From an uncultured Oscillospiraceae bacterium (GTDB lineage: Bacteria > Bacillota > Clostridia > Oscillospirales > Oscillospiraceae): 34,518 nucleotides of DNA. Position numbers and translations under genes: made by a program. The notes beneath the pieces were generated by a model. It searched no databases. It saw only the letters and a list, made by a program, of their open reading frames with translations, and was not told where the DNA came from. This document shows positions 23,481-30,913 of this stretch, piece after piece. The DNA lies in the NCBI GenBank assembly GCA_910587785.1, contig CAJUOA010000024.1, positions 1-34,518 of the forward strand, given 5' to 3'. Positions within the stretch are counted from its first letter, which is position 1. Each line of letters starts with the position of its first letter.

Positions 23481-25034
23481 ATGTCAACTATTGCCGAGCT
23501 TGTACTGCAGTCTAACTGCATCTTTACAGCCGCTGGGGAGGCCCCCTTCGCCGGCTATGTGACCATTGCGGAGGGCAAAATCACCGCCGTAGGCAAGGGA
23601 GAGTGCCCCGCCGAGTACAAGGGTGACGCCACCAAGGTCTACGACTTGGGGGACCGCACCGTGTCCCCGGGCTTCTCTGATGTCCATTGCTTCTTCACCG
23701 GTTACTCCGTGGGCTTCGTGGGGGCGGACCTTGCCGCCGCCAAGAGTTGTACGGATCTGGTGGCCTTGGCCAAGGAGCAGGAGAAGCGGACCCGTGCCGG
23801 CCACCCCGTTCTGGGCCACGGCTGGAATGCGGAGGTCATCCACCCCGAGGGCACCGCCCTCTTGGACGAGGCCTTCGGCGATCGTCCGGTGGTCCTCTTT
23901 GCCGAGGGGCGGGAGACCTGCTGGATGAACCAAGCGGCCCAAAAGGCATACCAATTCACCCCGGAGACCTGCTGGCCGGAGAGCTACGTCCGCCTGCTGC
24001 CGGAGATCATCGGTGACCGCTCCTTCAGTGAGCCGGAGTTCCGCAAGTACATGCAGATGATGAACAGCCGCGGCGTCACCTCCGTCAAGGAGATGGGCTT
24101 TGACACCTTCTGCGGCTTTACCGACGTTTTGGCCGACTTGGAGAAGGCCGGCGAGCTGAGCCTCCGGGTCCACTTCATGAGCCAGCCTGTGGGCGAGCCT
24201 ATGAATCTCAGCTACGGCAGAGCCATGCGGGAGAAGTTCCAAGGTGAGTTTGTCCGCTTCTCCGGCTACAACCAGATGACCGACGGTTCCATCAGCCAGC
24301 TCTGCGGCGACTTAAAGAAGCCCTACCTCTGTGCGGATACCACCTGTGCCCAAGATATCAACTGGCAGCTTTTGGGAGACGATGCCCGCGCCGCCGACGC
24401 CGAGGGCTTCCGCTTCTCCCTCCATGCCCAGGGCGACGCCGCCATCGGCAAGGTCCTTGACATCTACGAGACCTGTAAGCGGGACGAAAACGGCCGCATG
24501 GTAAACCGCCACAGCATCACGGACTTGGAGTTCAGCGACCCCGCCGACTTGGAGCGGATGGGCCGGATGGGCGTCATCGCCGAGGTGTACCCCCAGATCC
24601 AGTCCATTGCCGACCGGGCCGGCAAGCTCAGCATGATCGAGGAGAAGATCGGCATGGACCGGGGCCGGTACTACTGGAACCGCCGGAAGATGGCGGACAG
24701 CGGCGTGACCCTCTCCTGCGGCACGGACCTGCCCATGCTGATTGACGACATTCCCGAGTCTGTCTACTGCGCGGTAGGCGGCTACTTCCCTGAAGGCGGC
24801 GAGCCTTTCAACCCCCAGAACATGCTCACCGTGGAGGAGCTTCTCGCCGCTTGGACCCGCGGCGGCGCCTACAACTTGGGCTGTGAGGCGGACCTTGGCA
24901 CCTTAGAGCCTGGCAAGAAGGCGGACATCGCGGTCCTCTCCGGCAATCTCTTCACCGTCCCCGTCCAGGACGCCCGCGCTTTGAAGGTAGACCTGACCCT
25001 CTTAGGGGGGAAGGAAGTTTACAGCGTACTCTGA
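23481..25034 (+). CDS. YtcJ-like amidohydrolase-3 family protein with altered metal site
   Basis: 517 residues from ATG 23481, with AAGGAG twelve bases upstream; a longer in-frame start at 23337 reads through the untranslated leader. N-terminal beta-sandwich, then VSPGFSDVHCFFTG at about residues 62-74. Most relatives have HxH here, but this one has His69-Cys-Phe71, so one metal ligand is missing. Other family strings are present: MTDGSISQL, FSLHAQGDAAIGKVLDIYE, RHSITDLEF, TLSCGTDLPM, and the C-terminal LEPGKKADIAVLSGNLF. YtcJ-type enzymes hydrolyse amides or related bonds in the cytoplasm. Divergent from the frl operon and sharing its control region. Confidence 0.85.
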   Translation: MSTIAELVLQSNCIFTAAGEAPFAGYVTIAEGKITAVGKGECPAEYKGDATKVYDLGDRTVSPGFSDVHCFFTGYSVGFVGADLAAAKSCTDLVALAKEQEKRTRAGHPVLGHGWNAEVIHPEGTALLDEAFGDRPVVLFAEGRETCWMNQAAQKAYQFTPETCWPESYVRLLPEIIGDRSFSEPEFRKYMQMMNSRGVTSVKEMGFDTFCGFTDVLADLEKAGELSLRVHFMSQPVGEPMNLSYGRAMREKFQGEFVRFSGYNQMTDGSISQLCGDLKKPYLCADTTCAQDINWQLLGDDARAADAEGFRFSLHAQGDAAIGKVLDIYETCKRDENGRMVNRHSITDLEFSDPADLERMGRMGVIAEVYPQIQSIADRAGKLSMIEEKIGMDRGRYYWNRRKMADSGVTLSCGTDLPMLIDDIPESVYCAVGGYFPEGGEPFNPQNMLTVEELLAAWTRGGAYNLGCEADLGTLEPGKKADIAVLSGNLFTVPVQDARALKVDLTLLGGKEVYSVL

Positions 25035-25051
25035 CCGCCCGCCAAACGAAC

Positions 25052-25094
25052 CGGGCCCGGAGGGAGAATACGTCCATCCGGGCCCGATATTTTA
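25052..25094 (+). terminator. Likely terminator after the YtcJ-like gene
   Basis: CGGGCCCGGA (25052-25061) pairs with TCCGGGCCCG (25077-25086), followed by ATATTTTA. The T run is short, so some read-through to the epimerase gene is possible. Confidence 0.55.
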
Positions 25095-25244
25095 GTTGGG
25101 AGTGAGGAGCTGCGGCGCCGCCTTGCGGCGGCGGATTTAGGGGATTTATATGTTTCATAGACGCAGAGAGTTTGAGCGCCATCCATAGCCATCAAATTTT
25201 AATCGTCCGGCGCAGGCCGGACACCTTCACTCCAAACTCATCCC
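25095..25244. repeat. Intergenic inverted-repeat element, diverged copy
   Basis: It starts GGGAGTGAGGAGCTGCGGC and ends CACTCCAAACTCATCCC; it holds the block ATCGTCCGGCGCAGGCCGGA also seen in the copy at 13083. The arms are imperfect. Confidence 0.55.
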
Positions 25245-25300
25245 AAACAGCCTCCTGACTTGGCTTTTCCGCCAAGCCATGCAAGAAAGGAGAACCCGCC

Positions 25301-26155
25301 ATGTCCAACCTCACCATGCAGGATATTGCCGTTATGAGCGTATCCTTTGTACAGCATACCTTTCCCTTCTACCTGAACTCCATGGCCAAGTGCGGCCTGA
25401 AGAATATCGACATGTGGGGCGGCGCGCCCCACTACTGCCGTCTGGATTACGCCACCTCCGGCGCGGCGGCGGCTAAGATTCGGGAGCTTCGCTCCTGTAT
25501 GGCTGATCAGGGGATGCAGGTGGTGATCTATACCCCTGAGACCTTGGGTTATCCGATGAGCTACTCCGCCCTCGATTCCGCCCTTCGGGACCGGACGGTG
25601 GACTATATGAAGTACGCCATGGAGGATGCCTTGGCCTTTGGGACCAATCGGGTGTTCCTCAACACCGGCTGCCATCCCCGGGATCTCCCCCGGGAGGAGG
25701 GCTGGAAGCGCACCGCCGACAGTTACCGCCGCCTCTGTGATGTGGCGGAGAAGTGGGGAATTCAGCTGGTTTTGGAGCAGCTTCAGCCCTATGAGAGCAA
25801 TCTGGTGCTGAATTTGGCGGATATCAAGCGGATGCTCCGTGAGGTGGACTCCCCCGCCCTCTGCTGCTGTGTGGACCTGGTGGCCATGGAGGTGGCCGGG
25901 GACACGCTGGAGGACTTCTGTAAGGACCTGGGCGACAAGCTCCAGTGGGTCCACTACTCCGACAGCCACCACTTGATCCTGGGGGACGGGGACTACGGCC
26001 GGGAGAAGTTGGAGGGCTGGGTCCGCACCTTGGAGAAGTACCACTATCAGAATTGTATTGATTTGGAGATCAACGACTCCCTCTATTGGGAGGACCCCCA
26101 TACCTCTGTCCAGCGGTCGGCGGAGTATTTGAGGGAATTTTTGCCGGAGCGGTAA
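25301..26155 (+). CDS. FrlC-like sugar epimerase/isomerase (second copy)
   Basis: 284 residues; ATG 25301 with AAAGGAG eight bases upstream. A xylose-isomerase-like TIM barrel related to FrlC: NIDMWGGAPHYCRLDY parallels YIELWGGRPHAYAPDL, VVIYTPETLGYPMSY parallels PVIGYTPEHNGYPYN, and LVLEQLQPYESN parallels LTVEALTPYESN. Metal residues are expected in VLEQLQP (Glu), CCVDLVAME (Asp), WVHYSDSHH (His) and CIDLEIND (Glu). It is clearly diverged from the FrlC at 21133, so it probably epimerises another glycated compound or a free ketose. It lies after the repeat element, between the YtcJ-like gene and the MATE gene. Confidence 0.85.
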   Translation: MSNLTMQDIAVMSVSFVQHTFPFYLNSMAKCGLKNIDMWGGAPHYCRLDYATSGAAAAKIRELRSCMADQGMQVVIYTPETLGYPMSYSALDSALRDRTVDYMKYAMEDALAFGTNRVFLNTGCHPRDLPREEGWKRTADSYRRLCDVAEKWGIQLVLEQLQPYESNLVLNLADIKRMLREVDSPALCCCVDLVAMEVAGDTLEDFCKDLGDKLQWVHYSDSHHLILGDGDYGREKLEGWVRTLEKYHYQNCIDLEINDSLYWEDPHTSVQRSAEYLREFLPER

Positions 26156-26319
26156 GGGCGCGTCCCCCGTGGAGGCACTGCGGCGGGAAAAGGCGGCTGA
26201 TGCGGCTCGGCATGGATTGAAGAAGTCTTTGCGCCCTCAGCTGCGGGGCGGCACTTTGTGTGAAAAAAGCGGCGTATCCGCACCTTTCCCATATCATGAA
26301 TTTACCCCCGGAGGGCCCT

Positions 26320-27747
26320 ATGACAAACACCAGCAGGAAAAAACCTACTATCTTGCAGAGCCTCAGGGACAGGGAGCTGATGACCACCATCTTCACCTTG
26401 GCTTGGCCCACTGTGACAGAGCAGGCCCTCCAGACCATCGTGCAGTATGCTGACACCGCCCAAGTGGGGCGGATCGGCTACAGCGCCTCGGCGGCGGTGG
26501 GCCTCAGCTCCACCACCCTTTGGCTGGTGCGCTCGCCTCTGTGGGCCTTGGCCATGGGGGTGCTGGCCTGCGTGTCCCAGGCCTTGGGGGCCAAGGACAC
26601 CGGGCGGGTGAAGCGGGTGACCAGTCAGTCGGTGCTGCTGACCTTGATCTCCGGGACGCTTTTGACGGTGCTGACCTTGGCGGTGGCCCCCTTCCTCCCC
26701 GGCTGGCTGGGGGCGGAGGAGGCCATCCGCCCCGCCGCGGGGACCTATTTCGCCATTGTCTGCGCCCCTACGCTCTTTGTGGCCTCCAGCATCATCTTTG
26801 CGGCGGTGCTCCGGGCCACCGGGGACAGCAAGACCCCTATGCGGATCAATATTTTAATGAATGTGATCAACGTTCTCCTGAACTTCCTCCTCATCAACCG
26901 GCCTTGGACGCTGCGGATAGGGACCTTGGCCATCCCCGTCTGGGGGGCGGGCTGGGGGGTCACCGGTGCGGCCATCGCCACCGCCGCCGCCTATGTGGTG
27001 GGCGGTACGCTGATGTTTCTGGCGGCTCTGCAAAGCCCGGAGCTGGGTCTCCGGGGGGCAAAGCTCCAGGTGGATCCGCCGATTATGCGCCGGTGTCTCG
27101 CCATCAGCGGGCCGATTACGGCACAGCGGGTGTTCAATGAGCTGGGTCATGTGGTGTTTACCGGCCTTATTACGCACAATCTCTCCACTTTGGCCATTGC
27201 GACCCATACCATTGCTATGACGGCGGAGCAGGCGTTTTATGTGCCGGGGTTTGGGATGCAGGCGGCGGCGGCTACTCTGGCCGGTTACTCCATCGGCGCC
27301 AAGGATGAGGAGAAGCTGGGCCAGTACTCCGAGGCCATTATGGCCATCGCGGTGTTCCTGATGGGCACGATGAGCGTGTTCCTCTTCCTGTTCCCCCGGA
27401 TGTTTATGGGGCTCTTTACCCCGGATCAGGAGGTGATCCTCCTCGGGGCGGATGTGCTGCGGATTGTAGCCGTTTCTGAGCCGTTTTTTGCCGTTTTGAT
27501 CATTTTGGAGGGGGTTTTTAACGGCGTGGGGGACACCAAGGCGCCCTTCGTGATCAATATGTGCACCATGTGGGGCGTGCGGATCGTGTTTACCTACCTG
27601 TGTGTGGTGGTGTTTCAGCTGGGCCTCACGGCGGTTTGGTGGTGCATGGTGGCGGACAATATGGGCCGTTTTTTGGCCATGCTGATCCGCTATCGGGGCA
27701 GGAGCTGGAAGCGGGAGCTGTATATGGACCAAGAGCTGATAGGGTAG
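26320..27747 (+). CDS. MATE-family efflux transporter
   Basis: 475 residues from ATG 26320, chosen because GGAGGG ends four bases upstream. Twelve hydrophobic segments in two halves; the first half begins IFTLAWPTVTEQALQTIVQYAD and contains VGLSSTTLWLV, and later strings are LRATGDSKTPMRINILMNV and the second-half equivalent GVGDTKAPFVINM. These Gly-Asp-(Ser/Thr)-Lys repeats are typical of MATE antiporters, which export cationic drugs or metabolites with Na+ or H+. It lies downstream of the epimerase; a role in exporting a by-product of Amadori catabolism is speculative. Confidence 0.88.
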   Translation: MTNTSRKKPTILQSLRDRELMTTIFTLAWPTVTEQALQTIVQYADTAQVGRIGYSASAAVGLSSTTLWLVRSPLWALAMGVLACVSQALGAKDTGRVKRVTSQSVLLTLISGTLLTVLTLAVAPFLPGWLGAEEAIRPAAGTYFAIVCAPTLFVASSIIFAAVLRATGDSKTPMRINILMNVINVLLNFLLINRPWTLRIGTLAIPVWGAGWGVTGAAIATAAAYVVGGTLMFLAALQSPELGLRGAKLQVDPPIMRRCLAISGPITAQRVFNELGHVVFTGLITHNLSTLAIATHTIAMTAEQAFYVPGFGMQAAAATLAGYSIGAKDEEKLGQYSEAIMAIAVFLMGTMSVFLFLFPRMFMGLFTPDQEVILLGADVLRIVAVSEPFFAVLIILEGVFNGVGDTKAPFVINMCTMWGVRIVFTYLCVVVFQLGLTAVWWCMVADNMGRFLAMLIRYRGRSWKRELYMDQELIG

Positions 27748-27812
27748 CTTTTAGGGGGCGCTGGAGACAAAATCGAGGGAAATGCGGAAAAAATAACGTG
27801 AAAATTTCAATG

Positions 27813-27847
27813 AAAAAGGCGGTTTTTCGAAAGAAAAACCGCCTTTT
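27813..27847. terminator. Bidirectional intrinsic terminator
   Basis: AAAAAGGCGGTTTTT and AAAAACCGCCTTTTT pair perfectly over 15 bases. It ends the MATE transcript on the plus strand and can serve the convergent gene ending at 28134. The remaining 286 bases up to that gene show nothing further. Confidence 0.85.
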
Positions 27848-28133
27848 TGTGCCCTTGAATTGCATCGGTTTGTGCAACTCGCCGCCCGCCATAGGCCTCC
27901 GCAGGGGTCCAAAACAGGCCCCTTTCTCGGCGGGCGGCCCTCTTGGAAGATGGAAGCATCTGGAATTTCTGGGGCTGAGCTTGGCACTTGCAGCCGCGTT
28001 GTGACGCAGGTGTAAAAAATGGAAAATTATGGGATGCCCTGTTTGGATGTGCGGAGGGGAAAAGCGGGAGCGTGGTTATATTGATAGTAATCAATTTGTT
28101 TTCCCCTTGCGGAGGGGGCGCGGGGGGCTGGGG

Positions 28134-29240
28134 TCAACGGCGCCGGCGGCGGTCGTAGAGGCGGGCCAGGCCGCCCTCGCTGGTCTCCCGGAAGCGGCGG
28201 TTGAGGCTGAGGCCGGTCTCCTTCATGGCCTTACAGACCATATCGTAGCTGATGTTCCGGGAGCCGGTGAGAAAATAGCTGAGGTTGCAGGCATTCATGG
28301 CCCGCATGGCCGCCACGGCGTTGCGCTCGATGCAGGGGATCTGCACCAGACCGCAGACCGGGTCGCAGGTGAGGCCCAGGTGGTGTTCCATGGCCACCTC
28401 TGCCGCGTACTCCACTTGGTCCAAATTCTGGCCGTAGAGCTCTGCCAAGGCGGCGGCGGCCATGGAGCAGGCGGTGCCGATCTCCGCCTGACAGCCGCAC
28501 TCCGCCCCGGAGATGGAGGCGTTGGTCTTGGTGAGGTTCCCGATGATCCCGGCGGCGGCAAGGCCCCGGCAGATCTGCTGGTCGGTGAAATTCCGTGTCA
28601 CCTGCGCGTAGCGCAGCACCGCGGGGACCACGCCGCAGGCCCCGCAGGTGGGGGCGGTGACGATGGTGCCGTGGCCCGCGTTCTGCTCCGCTACCGCGTA
28701 GGCAAAGGCGGCGATCTGCTGGAACTCCCGCAGGGCGGGGATGTCCTCCTCTGGGGTCTGCTCGTAGAGGTACTTGGCCTTCCGCTGGACGTTGAGCCCG
28801 CCGGGGAGGGGGCCGGAGGCGGCGAGGCCCTCCTCGATGCTCCGCTTCATGGTCTGCCAGATCCGGAGGAGGAAGTCCCAGATCTCCGGACCCTCGCTGA
28901 GTTCCACATAGTCGCTGAGGGACTGGATATAGCGCCACTTGCAGAAGTCGGCGATTTCGGCGAAGGAGTGCTCAATATAGACGTCTTCCTCCTCCGCCGG
29001 GGGCTGGCCGGGGACGAAGAAGGTGGCGGGGACGTTCTGGCGCGATAGCATGCTCAGAATGCGGGGCAGGCCCTCGTCCGGGCCGTAGAGACCCCGGGAG
29101 CGGTCGGCGAAGGGGAGGTCCTCTTGGCGGAAGTAGGCGCTCTGGAGGCGGTCCGCGTCAAAGTCGAAGGTCAGGAGGACGGCGATCTGCCGGCCCTCCG
29201 GCCATCGGATGCCATCGCCGGCGGGGAGTGTGGTTTGCAT
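28134..29240 (-). CDS. Chimera: polysaccharide-deacetylase start joined to L-serine dehydratase alpha domain
   Basis: 368 residues from ATG 29240 with AAAGGGGG seven bases upstream. Residues 1 to about 77 are the beginning of a polysaccharide deacetylase / PuuE-type protein: IAVLLTFDFDADRLQ (the usual SFDFDxE start), RGLYGPDEGLPRIL, NVPATFFVPG. From about residue 80 the protein is the alpha part of a one-chain iron-sulfur L-serine dehydratase: HSFAEIADFCKWRYI, PGGLNVQRKAKYLYEQ, APTCGACGVVPA, SGAECGCQAEIG, LTCDPVCGLVQIPCIERN, with the cluster cysteines intact. The usual N-terminal beta domain with its GPSSSHT motif is absent. The hybrid reads as one open frame. It may be a deletion product or an assembly error; activity is doubtful. 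Confidence 0.8.
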   Translation of the reverse strand: MQTTLPAGDGIRWPEGRQIAVLLTFDFDADRLQSAYFRQEDLPFADRSRGLYGPDEGLPRILSMLSRQNVPATFFVPGQPPAEEEDVYIEHSFAEIADFCKWRYIQSLSDYVELSEGPEIWDFLLRIWQTMKRSIEEGLAASGPLPGGLNVQRKAKYLYEQTPEEDIPALREFQQIAAFAYAVAEQNAGHGTIVTAPTCGACGVVPAVLRYAQVTRNFTDQQICRGLAAAGIIGNLTKTNASISGAECGCQAEIGTACSMAAAALAELYGQNLDQVEYAAEVAMEHHLGLTCDPVCGLVQIPCIERNAVAAMRAMNACNLSYFLTGSRNISYDMVCKAMKETGLSLNRRFRETSEGGLARLYDRRRRR

Positions 29241-29259
29241 GGGCAAACCCCCTTTCGTT

Positions 29260-29306
29260 GAGTGTGGAATTAGGAGCTGCGGCGTCCCGCGCGGCGGGAC
29301 AATCCA
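29260..29306. repeat. Fragment of the intergenic repeat family
   Basis: AGTGTGGAATTAGGAGCTGC followed by the GTCCCGC/GCGGGAC hairpin is the left half of the family; the right half is missing. Confidence 0.45.
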
Positions 29307-29345
29307 AATGTGCTAAATATGCGGCGAAAATCGGCGGCAAAACGG

Positions 29346-29537
29346 TTATAACTGATCGCTGCGCATGTATTCCGCTATGATGCTGTTGGTCTCCTGGAAG
29401 CGGGGGGTGGCGCGCTCTGCGAGGGCCTCGGCTTCCTGCTGGACGCTGTCTAAAACCTCGTCCAAGTCGAAGGTCAGGGGGCGGCGGTGCTCCATCAGGA
29501 GCTTGCCGGCGGCGATGACCGTGTCCACCTCATGGCC
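29346..29537 (-). pseudogene. C-terminal remnant of an amidohydrolase
   Basis: About 63 codons in a frame different from holB: GHEVDTVIAAGKLLMEHRRP followed by LTFDLDEVLDSVQQEAEAL and ending YMRSDQL. This is the typical end of cytosine-deaminase/SAH-deaminase-like amidohydrolases (…VDTVIVDGKxVMxDRxxLTxD…). The rest of the gene is missing: upstream the frame runs straight into the end of holB. No start of its own is needed; a GTG at 29528 is the only in-frame candidate. It looks like one half of a deletion join. Confidence 0.6.
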
Positions 29538-30340
29538 CCGGCGGTGTGGCCCACATTCAGGTTGAAGCGCAGCTGCCGGGCCTGCTCCCTCAAGAGGTCC
29601 GCCGCGGCGCTGAGGGCGGGACGGCTGAGGCCTTGGGAGAGGGCTTGAACCTCCTCACCCGCCGGCTCGGCGGCGCAGCCGGAGGCCAAAAGCAGGGCTT
29701 GGGCCACCCGCTGCCAAGTCTGTTCCAAAATAGTCTGCAGGTCCTCCCGGGAGCACCGGGCGGTCTCTAAAGCGGTGAAGAAAGCGGCAAGGCCAAGGTG
29801 GTCCCGGCCGGCCAACAGGCGGCACAGCTCCCCGGTCCGGGGGTCCTCCGCCGCAACCGCCTCTGCGTCACCGCCTACGCGCCACTGGGCGCAGCGGGAG
29901 CGTAGGGTGGGCAGCAGCACCCCGGCGCTCTTGGCGCAGAAGAGGAAGGCCGCGTGCTCCGGCCCCTCCTCCACCACTTTTAGGAGCACATTCTGGGCGC
30001 CTTGATCCAAGAGAGCGCAGTCGGGAAAGATAAAGATCTTCCGCCGCCCCTCGTTGGGCAGGATATAGGCGTCGGCGCGGAGGGTGCGGAGAACCTCCAC
30101 AGAGATCATCTTGTGCTCAGAATCCGCTGCCGTCACCACGTCCGGGTGGATGCCGGCAAGAACCTTGCGGCAGTGTCCGCAGTGTCCGCAGGGGGCTTGG
30201 GCGTGGTTTTCGCACTCCATAGCCGCCGCCGCGGCTTGGGCCGCCGCCGTCAGATTGCCGCCGCCGGTGAGGATCAGGGCGCTGCCCCCGGCGTCCCGCC
30301 GCAGGGCCTCCAGCAGCTCTGTGGGTAGGTTTGTCTCCAT
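29495..30340 (-). CDS. holB: DNA polymerase III delta-prime subunit, 3' end altered
   Basis: 281 residues, ATG 30340. The clamp-loader delta-prime features are present: the zinc motif CxxxxxxxxCxxC seen as CENHAQAPCGHCGHC, GIHPDVV, VEVLRTLRADAYILPNEGRRKIFIF in part (quoted strings: ILPNEGRRKIFIF), the DQGAQNVLLKVVEEGP helix and a C-terminal collar domain ending LRFNLNVGHTAGAM. The Walker A lysine is absent, as is usual for delta-prime. The last eleven residues (RWTRSSPPASS) are out of keeping and arise where the amidohydrolase remnant joins. The core of the protein is complete, so it is probably functional. It loads the sliding clamp in the replisome. Confidence 0.88.
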   Translation of the reverse strand: METNLPTELLEALRRDAGGSALILTGGGNLTAAAQAAAAAMECENHAQAPCGHCGHCRKVLAGIHPDVVTAADSEHKMISVEVLRTLRADAYILPNEGRRKIFIFPDCALLDQGAQNVLLKVVEEGPEHAAFLFCAKSAGVLLPTLRSRCAQWRVGGDAEAVAAEDPRTGELCRLLAGRDHLGLAAFFTALETARCSREDLQTILEQTWQRVAQALLLASGCAAEPAGEEVQALSQGLSRPALSAAADLLREQARQLRFNLNVGHTAGAMRWTRSSPPASS

Positions 30341-30411
30341 GCTCCGCCCTCTCTGTCCGCAGATTCCGCCATCGGGCGGGTCTTGGCTGCAAAAGAACCA
30401 AAATTATTTTT

Positions 30412-30441
30412 ATTGTACCACAGTTTGCCCCGGAATTGCAA
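30412..30441 (-). promoter_or_regulatory. Promoter of holB
   Basis: On the minus strand TTGCAA, 18-base spacer, TACAAT; about 70 bases upstream of the holB ATG. Confidence 0.6.
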
Positions 30442-30531
30442 CCAATACGGGAAGAATTTTTCAATCGGCAGATGCCTGCTTTTCTCCCCCGCAGACAAGG
30501 AAAAAAATGCAAAAATTCTTCTCTTCTTAGC

Positions 30532-30560
30532 TTGCGCTATCAGGAAAAATCCGCTATAAT
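30532..30560 (+). promoter_or_regulatory. Promoter of ppdK
   Basis: TTGCGC, 17-base spacer, TATAAT. The predicted start is about 30567, just left of the inverted-repeat element that occupies the leader. Confidence 0.7.
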
Positions 30561-30574
30561 AAAAACCTAATGTA

Positions 30575-30860
30575 CCATCAGATGATAAGGAGCGAGGTGC
30601 CTGTCGGCGGTTCGAATGGGCGCTGGACTTCGTGCTCAGACGTGGCGGGCGTCAGCCCGCCTGTGTTCTGCGGCCTCGCCAGCCCCCATTTTTGCTCACC
30701 GACAGGTCCGCTTTTCGGGAGCGAAAACGGAGGCTGACCGGGGCGGACGAGACAGTCGGGCCGCCGCCCGGCAGCGAGGACAGCGCACCCCTTGCGGGGA
30801 CAACGCCGACGGCGTTTGTTTTCACCCCGAAATGCCACATTGCCCCCTATCATCTGATGG
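30575..30860. mobile_element. Inverted-repeat element inserted in the ppdK leader
   Basis: CCATCAGATGATA (30575-30587) and its exact inverse TATCATCTGATGG (30848-30860) bound 286 bases of very G+C-rich, non-coding DNA. The match extends a few bases inward with one mismatch. There is no transposase and no clear target duplication. It could instead be a long-range leader stem, but the length and the G+C jump favour an insertion. Confidence 0.55.
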
Positions 30861-30913
30861 GATGCTTCGCGGAAAGACGATACGATTCAAATACTTTACA
30901 GGAGGAAGACAGC

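Noticed and set aside
30600..30620. GGTTCGAAT string resembling a tRNA T-loop
   Set aside because: No acceptor or anticodon stem could be drawn around it; it lies inside the inverted-repeat element in the ppdK leader.
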